From assembly GCF_004784475.1 (NCBI RefSeq), contig NZ_SRRT01000002.1:124001-188000 (forward strand): a stretch of DNA of 64,000 nt. The letters are read 5' to 3'. The position numbers and the translations under genes were made by a program. The stretch comes from Streptomyces bauhiniae (GTDB taxonomy: Bacteria; Actinomycetota; Actinomycetes; Streptomycetales; Streptomycetaceae). The notes below the pieces were generated by a model. It was not told the origin of the DNA, made no database searches, and saw nothing but the letters and a program-made list of their open reading frames with translations. Shown here piece after piece: positions 8,354 to 17,495 of the stretch. Positions within the stretch are counted from its first letter, which is position 1, and every line of letters starts with the position of its first letter.

Positions 8354-8740
8354 CTAACGTCCCTCTGACGCAGAGCCGGGGCCGCTGCCGTCCGCCGGAT
8401 CAACCCGCCCCAGCACCTCGGCCAGCGCCACCCCGTCCCGCAGGGCGACGATCCGCCGCATCCGCAACTCCGCCCGCGTCCGGGGCCGGTACTTCGGCTC
8501 CTTCCGGCACCCGCAGCCCGACCGCCCGTCGAACCGCAGCCCCTCCCCCAGCACCGCGGCGACCACGGACCATCCCGCGACATCCCGCCTACGCGGCGGA
8601 GCGAAGTCGCGCCCGGCACAGACCAGCGGCCGGGCACAGTTCGGGCACGCGTGCTCCCGGTCCGCATGCCGCTTGAAACTGACCCGGCACGAGAGGCACG
8701 CGTAGTGGAGCTTGTAGGGGTTCACGGCGTAGAGGCACAC
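8354..8740 (-). CDS. Zinc-ribbon protein of unknown function
   Basis: A 128-residue basic protein with an N-terminal zinc ribbon: CLSC at about residues 15-18 and CPNC at about 32-35. A further Cys lies in RPLVCAGRDF, and a CGC pair near residue 77 precedes a basic PKYRPRTRAELRMRR stretch. Related Streptomyces proteins are widespread and uncharacterised. It begins 19 bases after the stop of the SARP regulator on the same strand, so the two are probably co-transcribed. An in-frame GTG at 8725 (MNPYKLHYAC...) is an equally possible start. Confidence 0.7.
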   Translation of the reverse strand: MCLYAVNPYKLHYACLSCRVSFKRHADREHACPNCARPLVCAGRDFAPPRRRDVAGWSVVAAVLGEGLRFDGRSGCGCRKEPKYRPRTRAELRMRRIVALRDGVALAEVLGRVDPADGSGPGSASEGR

Positions 8741-8759
8741 GGGGTCACCGTAGCGACCG

Positions 8760-11516
8760 CTACAAGTCCTCTCCCGCCAGCCTCCGTACCGCCTCCTCGT
8801 GCCGGCGTCGGTGGTCCGCTCGGCCGCTCACCCGCAACAACGCCTCGAGGGCGCGGACCGCGCCTTCGTCGTAGCCCGTGGACTCCGCTTCGTCGGCGGC
8901 GCGTTCGAGGAGGTGGAGGGCTTCGGGTTTGTTGCCGAGGGCCAGGTGGGCTTCGCCGCAGACGGTGTGGAGGAGGGAGGTGCGGGCGGCTTCCTCGTGT
9001 TCGGGGCCGAGGTTCAGGGCGGTTTGGGCGACCCCCAGGGCCGCGTCCGGGGCGCCGGAGGTGAGGTGGGTGCGGGCGAGGTGGAGGAGGGCGAGCATCT
9101 CGGTGTGGGGGTTGCCCTCCTCGCGGGCCAGGGTGGCGGCTCGGGTGCAGTTGGCCAGGGCCGCGTCCAGGTCGCCCTGGGCGGACTGGACCACGGCCAG
9201 GTTGATGAGGGCGGTGGCCTCGCCGAGGCGGTCGGCGGTGCGGCGGGCCAGGGCGGGTGAGGGTTCGAGGAGGGTGAGGGCGTCAGCGAGACGCCCCTCC
9301 TCGCTGAGGACCCAGCCCAGCAGGGTACGGACGCGGGACTCGGCGTACGGGTCATCCACGGCCCGGGCGCACTCCAGGGCGGTGTACAGCAGCGGCACCC
9401 AGTTGTCCCGCGAGCGCCAGACGACCTGCGGCCACTGGAGGAGAATGATCCGCCAGGCCCGGTCGTCCAGCCCGGCGGCCCGCGCGGCGGACACCGCCCG
9501 TGCCAGGTCCTCCCGCTCGGCGGCCAGCCAGCCCATCGCCTCCGCACGGTCGGCGAAGTCCCGTACGGCGGACGGGCGTTGAAAGCCCGCGGGCAGCGCG
9601 AAGCAGGGCTCGCCGCCCGGCTGGGCCGTCTCGGCGGCGGCGAGGGCGGTGGCGATGTAGTGGTCCAGGACGCCCCGGAGGGCCTGCGGGCCGGTCGCGG
9701 GGTCGAGGTCGCGGGCGTAGAGGCGTACGAGGTCGTGCAGTTCAAAGCGGCCGGGCGCGGTCTCGGTGACGAGGTGGGCGGCGCCGAGGCGTTCGAGGGC
9801 ACGGGCGGCGGCCGGCGGGTCGGTGCCGGCGAGGGCGGCCGCGGTGTAGGAGTCGAAGTGGGTGCCGGGGTGGTGGCCGAGCCGGCCGAAGTGGCGCGCG
9901 GCCTCGCCGGAAAGGTGCTGCACGGTCAGCCGGAGGGCGGCCGGCACCCCGGTGTCGTCGACCGCGAGGTGGGCCAACCGGCCGCGCTCGTCGGCCAGTT
10001 CGTCCGCGAGGTGGGCCAGGCTCCACTGCGGGCGCCCCGCGAGCCGGGCCGCCGTCACCCTGAGGGCCAGCGGAAGCCCCCCGCAGAGTTCCGCGAGCCT
10101 GCGCGCCGCCACCGGCTCCCCGACCACCCGTTCCTCCCCGAGGACCCCCGCGAGCAGCGCCGTACCGTCCTGCGCGTCCAGCGTGCCGAGCGGGACGGGC
10201 CGGGCCGCGTCGGAGGCGATGAGCCCCTCCAGGCGGTGGCGGCTGGTGACGACGGTGACGCAGTCGGCGCCGCCGGGCAGCAGGGCGCGGACGGTGGCGG
10301 AGTCGCGCGCGTTGTCCAGGACGACGAGCAGCCGCAGCCGGTCGGTGAGGGTACGGAACAGCGCGGCGGCGGCCGCGGCCGATTCCGGTATCCGGCGCGG
10401 CGGCACCCCGAGCGCGAGCAGGAACTCGCGCAGTACCTCGGTCACCGCCGGCTCGCCGGTGTCGCTGAAGCCGTGCAGGTCGGCGAAGAGCCGCCCATCG
10501 GGGAAGGCGTCGGCGTTGCGGTGCGCCCACCACAGCGCGAGGGCGGTCTTGCCGACCCCGGCGGGCCCGGTCACCAGGCACACCGGCGCTTCCCCGGCGG
10601 CGGCCCGGCCGAGCGCGGCGAGTTCCGCACCGCGCCCGTGGAAGCCGCGGGGCGCGCGGGGCAGCAGGTCGGCGTGCGCCTCGGCGGGCACGAGCGCGGG
10701 ACGCGGCGGTACGGGCGGCCGCACCGGTTCGGCCACGGGCTCGGCCTGGGTACGCGCGGCCGGCAGCTCGGGTACGGGGTCGCCGCGCAGGATCAGCCCG
10801 TAGGCGTCGGCGAGTTCACGGCCGGGGTCGATGCCGAGTTCGTCGGCGAGGAGCCGACGGGTGCGGTGGAACCAGTCGAGCGCCTCCGACTGCCGGCCCG
10901 CCTGGTACAGGGCGGTCATCAGCGCGGCGGACAGCGACTCGCGCAGCGGATGCGCGACGGCCTCGGTACGCAGCACGGCGGCGGCCCGGTGATGCTCGCC
11001 CAACCTGCCGTAGGCGAGAGCCAGTTGCTCCACCGCGGAGAGCCGGGACTCCTCCAGCGAGTGCGCGGCGGCCTGGAGCGGCGGTCCGGCGAAGGCGCCG
11101 CCGAGGGCGGGGCCGTGCCACAGCGCGAGGGCGTCGCCGAGCATGAGCACCGCGTCGGCGGGGTCGCGCTGTTCCCGGGCGAGGGTGAGGAGTTCCTCGA
11201 ACCGCTGGGCGTCGACCAGGGTTTCGGGCAGCCGCAGCGCGTACGCGTCCCCGGCGGTGAGGAGTTCGACGCCGTACGCCTCCGCGTCGCCCTCGGCGAG
11301 CAGGGCGCGCAGCCGGGACACATGGCCCTGGATGACACCGCGCGCCTGGCTCGGGGGCTCGTCGTCCCACAGGCAGGCGGTCAACCGGCCCATCGGCACC
11401 GGGGTGTTGGCCGACAGCAGCAGCGCCGCGAGCAGGCTGCGACGCTTGGCCGGACCGAGCGGCAGCGGTCCTCGGCGGGTGTCGACGGAGACGGTGCCAA
11501 GCAGCCGGAACTCCAC
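8760..11516 (-). CDS. SARP/AfsR-family regulator (BTAD, NB-ARC, TPR)
   Basis: A 918-residue regulator. An N-terminal winged-helix DNA-binding domain (EFRLLGTVSV...GPAKRRSLLAALLLSAN) is followed by a bacterial transcriptional activation domain to about residue 245 (LGIDPGRELADAYGLIL) and a Pro/Ala-rich linker. Then comes an NB-ARC ATPase with Walker A GPAGVGKT near residue 320 and Walker B LLVVLDNA. C-terminal TPR-like helices follow, with repeated ALxNLAxxxxxxGDxxxAL patterns. The family includes AfsR, which activates secondary metabolism, but no biosynthetic cluster is next to it here. The GTG start is set by GGAAGGAA six to ten bases upstream; longer open sequence upstream is antisense to the gapdh and AraC genes. 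Confidence 0.93.
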   Translation of the reverse strand: MEFRLLGTVSVDTRRGPLPLGPAKRRSLLAALLLSANTPVPMGRLTACLWDDEPPSQARGVIQGHVSRLRALLAEGDAEAYGVELLTAGDAYALRLPETLVDAQRFEELLTLAREQRDPADAVLMLGDALALWHGPALGGAFAGPPLQAAAHSLEESRLSAVEQLALAYGRLGEHHRAAAVLRTEAVAHPLRESLSAALMTALYQAGRQSEALDWFHRTRRLLADELGIDPGRELADAYGLILRGDPVPELPAARTQAEPVAEPVRPPVPPRPALVPAEAHADLLPRAPRGFHGRGAELAALGRAAAGEAPVCLVTGPAGVGKTALALWWAHRNADAFPDGRLFADLHGFSDTGEPAVTEVLREFLLALGVPPRRIPESAAAAAALFRTLTDRLRLLVVLDNARDSATVRALLPGGADCVTVVTSRHRLEGLIASDAARPVPLGTLDAQDGTALLAGVLGEERVVGEPVAARRLAELCGGLPLALRVTAARLAGRPQWSLAHLADELADERGRLAHLAVDDTGVPAALRLTVQHLSGEAARHFGRLGHHPGTHFDSYTAAALAGTDPPAAARALERLGAAHLVTETAPGRFELHDLVRLYARDLDPATGPQALRGVLDHYIATALAAAETAQPGGEPCFALPAGFQRPSAVRDFADRAEAMGWLAAEREDLARAVSAARAAGLDDRAWRIILLQWPQVVWRSRDNWVPLLYTALECARAVDDPYAESRVRTLLGWVLSEEGRLADALTLLEPSPALARRTADRLGEATALINLAVVQSAQGDLDAALANCTRAATLAREEGNPHTEMLALLHLARTHLTSGAPDAALGVAQTALNLGPEHEEAARTSLLHTVCGEAHLALGNKPEALHLLERAADEAESTGYDEGAVRALEALLRVSGRADHRRRHEEAVRRLAGEDL

Positions 11517-11624
11517 GGGGCATTCCTTCCGAGGCGGCCGGTACGGGAGAAAACAGCAGCATATCGGGGGGTTGCCCGGCGCCCTGCGGGGGTTTCGCGC
11601 CCCAGGGTGCGTACGCTGCTGCCC

Positions 11625-12581
11625 GTGCCGTCCTCCCGTTTCCGCCGTGTCGCCGTCCTCGTCCTGGAGGGCGCCAAGCCGCTCGACGTGGGTATCCCGG
11701 CGCAGGTGTTCACGACCCGCGCGAGCATGCCGTACGAGGTGCGGGTGTGCGGGGCCGCGCCGGGTCTGGTGACAGGCGGCGACGGTCTGTCGTACCACGT
11801 GGCGCACGGGCTTGAGGCGCTTAAGTGGGCGGACGTGGTGTTCGTGCCGGGTTACCGGTTCCCGGACCGGGAGGACCCGCCGGAGCCGGTGGTGGCGGCG
11901 CTGGTCGCGGCGCACGGGCGGGGTGCTCGGCTCGCGGCGATCTCCACGGGGGCGTTCGCGCTGGCGGCCACCGGGCTGCTGGACGGCAGACGGGCCACCA
12001 CGCACTGGCACTACGCGCGCGCCCTGGCGGCCCGGTATCCGCTGATCCGGGTGGACGAGAACGTGCTGTTCGTGGACGAGGGCAGCGTGCTGACGTCGGC
12101 GGGCGCGGCCTCCGGCATCGACCTGTGCCTGCACATGCTGCGCGGCGAGCTGGGCGTGGCCGCGTCCAACCACGCGGCCCGGCGCCTGGTCGCAGCGCCT
12201 TACCGCAGCGGGGGTCAGGCGCAGTACGTGCCGCGCAGTGTGCCGGAGCCGCTGGGCGAGCGGTTCGCCGCGACGCGGGAGTGGGCGCTGCACCGGCTCG
12301 GTGAGCCGCTGAGCCTCCAGTCGCTGGCCCGGCACGCGGCCGTGTCGCCGCGTACGTTCTCCCGGCGGTTCGCGGAGGACACCGGGTACACGCCGATGCA
12401 GTGGGTGACGCGGGCGCGGGTCGACCTGGCGCGGGAGCTGCTGGAGCGTTCGGAGCGGAGCGTGGAGCAGATCGCCGACGAGGTGGGGCTGGGCACCGGC
12501 ACCAACCTCCGGCTGCACTTCCAGCGGGTGCTGGGGACCACGCCGAGCGACTACCGGCGGACGTTCGCGCGGGGCGAGTAG
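11625..12581 (+). CDS. GlxA-family transcriptional regulator (DJ-1/PfpI + AraC)
   Basis: A 318-residue protein. Residues 5-170 form a DJ-1/PfpI-like domain (VAVLVLEGAKPLDVGIPAQVF... AISTGAFALAATGLLDG), where the usual nucleophile Cys is replaced by Thr in ISTGAF, as is common in GlxA regulators. Residues 215-315 carry an AraC double helix-turn-helix (LSLQSLARHAAVSPRTFSRRF ... EQIADEVGLGTGTNLRLHF). The GTG at 11625 lies seven bases after a TACGCT -10-like hexamer, so the transcript may be leaderless; an in-frame GTG at 11607 is an alternative. It is divergent from the SARP gene. The ligand and targets are unknown. Confidence 0.88.
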   Translation: MPSSRFRRVAVLVLEGAKPLDVGIPAQVFTTRASMPYEVRVCGAAPGLVTGGDGLSYHVAHGLEALKWADVVFVPGYRFPDREDPPEPVVAALVAAHGRGARLAAISTGAFALAATGLLDGRRATTHWHYARALAARYPLIRVDENVLFVDEGSVLTSAGAASGIDLCLHMLRGELGVAASNHAARRLVAAPYRSGGQAQYVPRSVPEPLGERFAATREWALHRLGEPLSLQSLARHAAVSPRTFSRRFAEDTGYTPMQWVTRARVDLARELLERSERSVEQIADEVGLGTGTNLRLHFQRVLGTTPSDYRRTFARGE

Positions 12582-12675
12582 CCCTGGCGCGATCCTTGTG
12601 AACCATGGCGCTCCTGCCACTCCCGCGTACGGTCCCCGCCCGCGAACCTGAGGGCGAACGGAAGGGACACCATTC

Positions 12676-13671
12676 ATGACGCGCATCGCCATCAACGGAT
12701 TCGGCCGCATCGGACGCAACGTGCTGCGGGCTCTGCTCGAACGCGACACCGGCCTCGAGGTCGTCGCGGTCAACGACCTCACCGAACCCGCGGGGCTGGC
12801 CCGGCTGCTGGCCTTCGACTCGACGGCCGGGCGGCTCGGGCGGCCGGTGGAGGTGGACGGCGACACCCTCGTGGTCGACGGCCGCCGCATCAAGGTCCTC
12901 GCCGAGCGCGAGCCGGCGCAACTGCCGTGGGCCGAGCTGGACGTCGACATCGTGCTGGAGGCGACCGGCCGCTTCACCTCGGCGAAGGCCGCCCGCGCCC
13001 ACCTCGACGCGGGCGCGAAGCGGGTGCTGGTGAGCGCCCCCTCGGACGGTGCCGACGTGACGCTGGCGTACGGGGTGAACAGCGACACCTACGACCCGGC
13101 GCTGCACACCATCGTGTCGAACGCGTCCTGCACCACCAACGCGCTGGCTCCGCTGGCCGCCGTGCTGGACGAACTGGCGGGCATCGAGCACGGGTTCATG
13201 ACGACCGTGCACGCCTATACCCAGGAGCAGAACCTCCAGGACGGCCCGCACCGCGACCCCCGCCGGGCGCGCGCGGCCGGGGTGAACATCGTGCCGACGA
13301 CCACGGGTGCGGCCAAGGCGATCGGCCTGGTCCTGCCGAACCTCGACGGCAAGCTGTCGGGCGACTCGATCCGGGTCCCGGTGCCGGTCGGCTCGATCGT
13401 CGAGCTGAACACCACGGTCGCCCGCGACGTCACCCGCGAGGAGGTGCTCGCCGCCTACCGCACGGCCGCCGAGGGCCCGCTCGCCGGTGTCCTGGAGTAC
13501 TCCGAGGACCCCCTGGTCTCCTCCGACATCGTCGGCAACCCGGCCTCCTCCATCTTCGACTCCGCCCTCACCCGCGTCGACGGCCGCCACATCAAGGTCG
13601 TCGCCTGGTACGACAACGAGTGGGGCTTCTCCAACCGCGTGATCGACACGCTGGAGCTACTGGCGCGCTGA
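12676..13671 (+). CDS. gap: Type I glyceraldehyde-3-phosphate dehydrogenase
   Basis: A 331-residue cytoplasmic GAPDH converting glyceraldehyde 3-phosphate to 1,3-bisphosphoglycerate. It has the N-terminal dinucleotide fold INGFGRIGRN, the catalytic C152 in SNASCTTNALAP, the paired His in TTVHAYTQ, and the C-terminal WYDNEWGFSNR. The ATG has a GGAAGGGA site upstream. It is not beside pgk and tpi as in the housekeeping glycolytic operon, so it is probably an additional GAPDH. Cofactor preference cannot be decided firmly, although D/N at the end of strand 2 (VVAVNDLTE) is typical of NAD-dependent forms. Confidence 0.95.
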   Translation: MTRIAINGFGRIGRNVLRALLERDTGLEVVAVNDLTEPAGLARLLAFDSTAGRLGRPVEVDGDTLVVDGRRIKVLAEREPAQLPWAELDVDIVLEATGRFTSAKAARAHLDAGAKRVLVSAPSDGADVTLAYGVNSDTYDPALHTIVSNASCTTNALAPLAAVLDELAGIEHGFMTTVHAYTQEQNLQDGPHRDPRRARAAGVNIVPTTTGAAKAIGLVLPNLDGKLSGDSIRVPVPVGSIVELNTTVARDVTREEVLAAYRTAAEGPLAGVLEYSEDPLVSSDIVGNPASSIFDSALTRVDGRHIKVVAWYDNEWGFSNRVIDTLELLAR

Positions 13672-13723
13672 CCGGAGGAAACTCGCTGGCCCGGACCGGC
13701 GGGAAGGTGTGACGGTTCGACGC

Positions 13724-14308
13724 ATGGGCAACTCCAAGGCGTACCCCGTGTTCCGGACCACCGACAGGCCGACGGCGTACGCACAGGCCATGCGCCTGTG
13801 CGCGCTGCTGGCGATGCAGGACGACGAGGTCTACCTGACCGCTGATCTGCTGACGGTCGCCGACGTCCGGAGGATGGCCGCTGTCCTGCCCGGCACGAGG
13901 ATCGGTGTGAAGGTGCGGACGGACCCCTCGGGTGAGTCCGTGTGGGCCGACCTCAACCTGACGACGGCGACCGCCTCCGAACTCCGGCCGCATCTGCCGC
14001 TGGACATCGGGGAGTTCTATCCGGTGAAGAGCGCGGATCACCGCTTCCTGACGGCTCTGGGCCAGGGCACCGCCTCCATCCAGTGGTCGGGCTCGTGGCC
14101 GGAGGACCCGGACGCGGACCAGCACGGCTCGGCGAAGTACGACGGCGTCCAGGTCGTGTTCCACGGCGACCAGGCGCAGGCGGACCGCTGGACCGAGCAC
14201 CACACGGTCTTCGTCCACGTCAACAACTGGGGCGACCTGCCCAGAGCACGGAAGCTCGCCGCCCACATAGGCGGCGAGGTCCTGGGCGAGGCTCAGCTCG
14301 GTTTCTGA
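13724..14308 (+). CDS. Protein of unknown function
   Basis: I do not recognise this 194-residue soluble protein. It has no membrane segment, signal peptide or cysteine-based motif. Visible features are a charged C-terminal half rich in His and Trp (IQWSGSWPEDPDADQHGSAK, HHTVFVHVNNWGDLPRAR) and an N-terminal α/β-like pattern. The start is uncertain: the ATG at 13724 reads MGNSKAYPV, while a GTG at 13709 lies one base after GGGAAGG and so leaves no room for a ribosome site. Its last 16 bases overlap the 3' end of the convergent flavoprotein gene. Confidence 0.6.
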   Translation: MGNSKAYPVFRTTDRPTAYAQAMRLCALLAMQDDEVYLTADLLTVADVRRMAAVLPGTRIGVKVRTDPSGESVWADLNLTTATASELRPHLPLDIGEFYPVKSADHRFLTALGQGTASIQWSGSWPEDPDADQHGSAKYDGVQVVFHGDQAQADRWTEHHTVFVHVNNWGDLPRARKLAAHIGGEVLGEAQLGF

Positions 14309-15729
14309 GGGGCGGCCCCCAGGTACCGCAGCGCCGAAGCCGCCGCCCCCGCCCCGCACATGCCGTGTGCGCCCGGTCCCGGTGGGGTGGCGGCCGAGCA
14401 GAGGTAGACGCCGGGCAGGCCGGTTGAGTAGGGGTCGAGGGTGGGGCGGGGGCCCAGGATGAGTTGGGGGGCCGTCTTCGCGCCGGTGAGGATGTCGCCG
14501 CCCGTGAAGTTGGGGTTGGCGGTGGCGAAGCCGGCCGGGGTGGTGGCGCGCAGGCCCACGATGCGGTCGCGGGTGCCGGGGGCGAACCGTTCGATCCGGC
14601 CCAGGATCGCATCCGTGGCGTCGCCGGTGTAGCCGTACGGGACGTGCGCGTACGCCCAGACCGGGTGCACGTTCCCCACCGAGCGGCCGGGGTCGGCGAG
14701 GTACTGCTGGCCGACCAGGACGAACGGCCGCTCGGGCATGCGTCCGGTCGTGACGTCCCGCTCGGCCCGCGCGATCTCGTCCACCGTGCCGCCCAGGTGG
14801 ACGGAACCCGCGTGCCGGGCCTTCTCATGGGTCCAGGGAATCCCGCCCTCGACCGCCAAGTCGAGCTTGAAGGCGCCGGGGCCCCGGCGGAAGCGCCGGT
14901 ACGCGGACCGGGTCCGGGCGGGCAGCCGGTCGCCGTAGATGGTCGCGGCCTGGCCGGGGTCGAGGTCGAGCAGGGTCACGTCGGCGGCCGGGATCTGCCG
15001 GTGGTCGGTGATGCGGACGTCCGTCTCGACCCGTCCCCCGTATGCGCGCAGCACCTTCTCCAGCGCGCGGGCGATGGACTGCGAGCCCCCTTCGGCGACG
15101 GCCCATCCGGCGGCGTGCCCGGAGACCAGGATGCCGAGGCCGATGGCCGAGGTGAGCGGGCGGCCCAGCGGGCGGAAGGCGTGGGCGGCGACCCCGGCCC
15201 AGAGTGCGCGGGCCTGCGGGGTGCGGAAGAGCCGGGCGAGCGCGGTGGCGGGCAGGGTGGTCGGCAGGCCGAAACGGGCGAGCAGCAACGGGTGGGAGGG
15301 GACGCGCAGCAGCGGGCCCATCACCTCTCCGGCGAGCGCGTCCCAGTGCCGTACCGAGGGTTCGATCAGCGCCCGGTAGCGGTCGCCGTCGGGGCCGAGG
15401 AGGCGGGCGGTCTCCGCGACGGAGCGCAGCAGTACGCCCGCCGTGCCGTCGTCCAGGGGGTGGACGCAGTCGACCTCGGGCAGGAGCCAGCGCAGTCCGT
15501 GCCGTTCCAGCTCCAGTTCACGCAGGGCCGGTGAGTTCACGGCCATGGGGTGGATGGCGGAGCAGTGGTCGTGCAGCAGGCCGGGCAGCAGATCCTCGTA
15601 GCTGCGGGTGCCGCCCCCGACCTCGTCGGCCGCCTCCAGCAGCGTGACGTCGAGCCCCGCCTTGGCGAGCAGCGCGGCCGCGGCGAGCCCGTTGGGCCCG
15701 CCGCCGACGACTACGGCCGTGGATGTCAT
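14293..15729 (-). CDS. Phytoene-desaturase-like FAD-dependent oxidoreductase
   Basis: A 478-residue amine-oxidase/phytoene-desaturase-like flavoprotein. The N-terminal FAD-binding motif is VVVGGGPNGLAAAALLAKAG, followed by the VTLLEAADEVGGGTRS strand. The C-terminal FAD signature is GVYLCSAATPPGPGAHGMCG at about residues 440-459. It may act on an isoprenoid or other polyunsaturated hydrophobic substrate, but no carotenoid genes are near, so the substrate is unknown. Divergent from the cydA promoter region and convergent with the preceding gene, overlapping it by 16 bases. Confidence 0.87.
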   Translation of the reverse strand: MTSTAVVVGGGPNGLAAAALLAKAGLDVTLLEAADEVGGGTRSYEDLLPGLLHDHCSAIHPMAVNSPALRELELERHGLRWLLPEVDCVHPLDDGTAGVLLRSVAETARLLGPDGDRYRALIEPSVRHWDALAGEVMGPLLRVPSHPLLLARFGLPTTLPATALARLFRTPQARALWAGVAAHAFRPLGRPLTSAIGLGILVSGHAAGWAVAEGGSQSIARALEKVLRAYGGRVETDVRITDHRQIPAADVTLLDLDPGQAATIYGDRLPARTRSAYRRFRRGPGAFKLDLAVEGGIPWTHEKARHAGSVHLGGTVDEIARAERDVTTGRMPERPFVLVGQQYLADPGRSVGNVHPVWAYAHVPYGYTGDATDAILGRIERFAPGTRDRIVGLRATTPAGFATANPNFTGGDILTGAKTAPQLILGPRPTLDPYSTGLPGVYLCSAATPPGPGAHGMCGAGAAASALRYLGAAPQKPS

Positions 15730-15947
15730 GGACCGATTCTGCCTTACCGACGGTCAAGAATTACGCGCTCATTCCACGGTTCCGGCGCGTCCACATAGGC
15801 ATTTACCACCCTGAAAGCATATCTCTCCACGCACATACGACCCCCATCGGGATACGTAGGCACAGCGCTTTCCCCAAGTCGACGCGACTATGCACTGGAG
15901 ATACCTTTTATCCAGATTGCGGCCGGATCGAGCGAGAGAAGGACGTA

Positions 15948-17483
15948 GTGGAACTAGCAATCGCTCAGGAGACCATTGCCCGGTGGCAGTTCGGTGTCAC
16001 GACCGTCTACCACTTCCTCTTCGTCCCGCTCAGCATCGGCCTGGGAGGCATCGTCGCCGGTCTGGAGACGGCCTGGGTGCGGACAGGGAAGGAGAAGTAC
16101 TTCCACGCCACCAAGTTCTGGGGAAAGCTGCTGCTGATCAACATCGCGCTGGGTGTGGTCACGGGCATTTTCCAGGAGTTCCAGTTCGGCATGAACTGGT
16201 CGAGCTACTCCCGCTTCGTCGGTGACGTCTTCGGCGCCCCGCTGGCGATGGAGGCGCTGGTCGCGTTCTTCTTCGAGTCCGTGTTCATCGGACTCTGGAT
16301 CTTCGGCTGGAACCGGCTCCCGAAGAAGATCCACCTGGCGACGATCTGGGTCGTCACCATCGGCAGCCTTCTCTCCGCGTACTTCATCCTGGCCGCGAAC
16401 TCCTTCATGCAGCACCCGGTCGGCTACCGGATCGACCCGGCGAACGGCAAGGCCCGGCTCACCAACATCTGGCGGGTCCTCTTCCAGGACACCACCCTGG
16501 TGCAGGTCTTCCACACCCTGACGGCGGCGTTCATCACGGGCGCCGCCTTCGTCATGGGCATCTCCGCCTACCACCTGTGGCGGGCCAAGCGCGGCAAGGA
16601 CACCAACCGCAAGCGGATCGCGGCCATGCGCAGCTCGCTCAAGCTGGCCCTGATCGTCTGCACCGTCGCCGGCATCCTCACCGCGCTCAGCGGCGACCGC
16701 CTGGCGAAGGTGATGTTCCAGCAGCAGCCGATGAAGATGGCGGCGGCCGAGGCCCTGTGGGACACCCAGGGACCGGCGCCCTTCTCGATCTTCTCGGTGG
16801 GCAACGTCGGCAAGGGGCGCAACGACGTCGCGCTGGAGGTCCCCGGTGCGCTGTCCTTCCTCGCCAAGAGCAACTTCCACTCCCCCGTCCCCGGCATCAA
16901 CGACCGCGCCGACGAGCAGGTACGGCAGTTCGGCGGCACCCGCGCCGACTACATCCCCAACATCTTCATGACGTACTGGGGATTCCGCCTGATGATCTTC
17001 TTCGGCATGACCAGCTTCACCATCGGTCTGCTCGGGCTCTATCTCACCCGCAAGAAATTCTGGGTCAGACCCAGGTTCCGCACGGGTGAGGACGAGCCGC
17101 CGAACCTGATGATGACGGACAAGATCCGGATGAACGACTTCTTCACCAAGTGGAGCTGGCGGATCGTCGCGCTGACCCTCGGCTTCCCGCTGCTCGCCAA
17201 CAGCTTCGGCTGGATCTTCACCGAGATGGGCCGTCAGCCGTGGGTGGTGTTCCACCTGATGAAGACCGCGAACGCCGTCTCGCCCAACGTCAGCGTGGGT
17301 ACCCAGGTCGGCTCGCTGGTCGCGCTCACCGTGGTCTACGCGATCCTCGCGGTGGTCGAGGGCGGCCTGATGGTCAAGTACTCCAGACCGGGGCCCGATG
17401 TCGACGAGCGGCCCCCCACCAAGGACCCGACCCTGCGCATGTCCCCGGACGACCAGGACAAGCCGCTCTCCATCGCGTACTGA
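15948..17483 (+). CDS. cydA: Cytochrome bd oxidase subunit I (copy 1)
   Basis: A 511-residue integral membrane subunit that oxidises quinol and reduces oxygen to water with hemes b558, b595 and d. Heme-ligand H22 is in TTVYHFLF (E. coli H19), the quinol-loop signature GRQPW is in TEMGRQPWVV, and the fold has about nine membrane helices. The length is normal for short-Q-loop CydA. The GTG start follows GAAGGA; the reading frame extends upstream but without family similarity. A 218-base, relatively AT-rich leader precedes it, with no Rex-type operator that I can find. cydB follows after 12 bases, but cydDC are not here. Confidence 0.96.
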   Translation: MELAIAQETIARWQFGVTTVYHFLFVPLSIGLGGIVAGLETAWVRTGKEKYFHATKFWGKLLLINIALGVVTGIFQEFQFGMNWSSYSRFVGDVFGAPLAMEALVAFFFESVFIGLWIFGWNRLPKKIHLATIWVVTIGSLLSAYFILAANSFMQHPVGYRIDPANGKARLTNIWRVLFQDTTLVQVFHTLTAAFITGAAFVMGISAYHLWRAKRGKDTNRKRIAAMRSSLKLALIVCTVAGILTALSGDRLAKVMFQQQPMKMAAAEALWDTQGPAPFSIFSVGNVGKGRNDVALEVPGALSFLAKSNFHSPVPGINDRADEQVRQFGGTRADYIPNIFMTYWGFRLMIFFGMTSFTIGLLGLYLTRKKFWVRPRFRTGEDEPPNLMMTDKIRMNDFFTKWSWRIVALTLGFPLLANSFGWIFTEMGRQPWVVFHLMKTANAVSPNVSVGTQVGSLVALTVVYAILAVVEGGLMVKYSRPGPDVDERPPTKDPTLRMSPDDQDKPLSIAY

Positions 17484-17495
17484 GGACGGATCGCC

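Noticed and set aside
8760..11516. SARP regulator as a marker of a secondary-metabolite cluster
   Set aside because: No polyketide, peptide or terpene synthase genes are in the window, so a pathway-specific role cannot be claimed.
11517..13088. Upstream extension of the SARP regulator frame
   Set aside because: The frame stays open, but the sequence is antisense to the AraC and GAPDH genes. The SARP domain starts right after a good ribosome site at 11516.
15730..15947. Rex operator upstream of cydA copy 1
   Set aside because: No TGTGAA-N4-TTCACA-like palindrome could be found in the leader.
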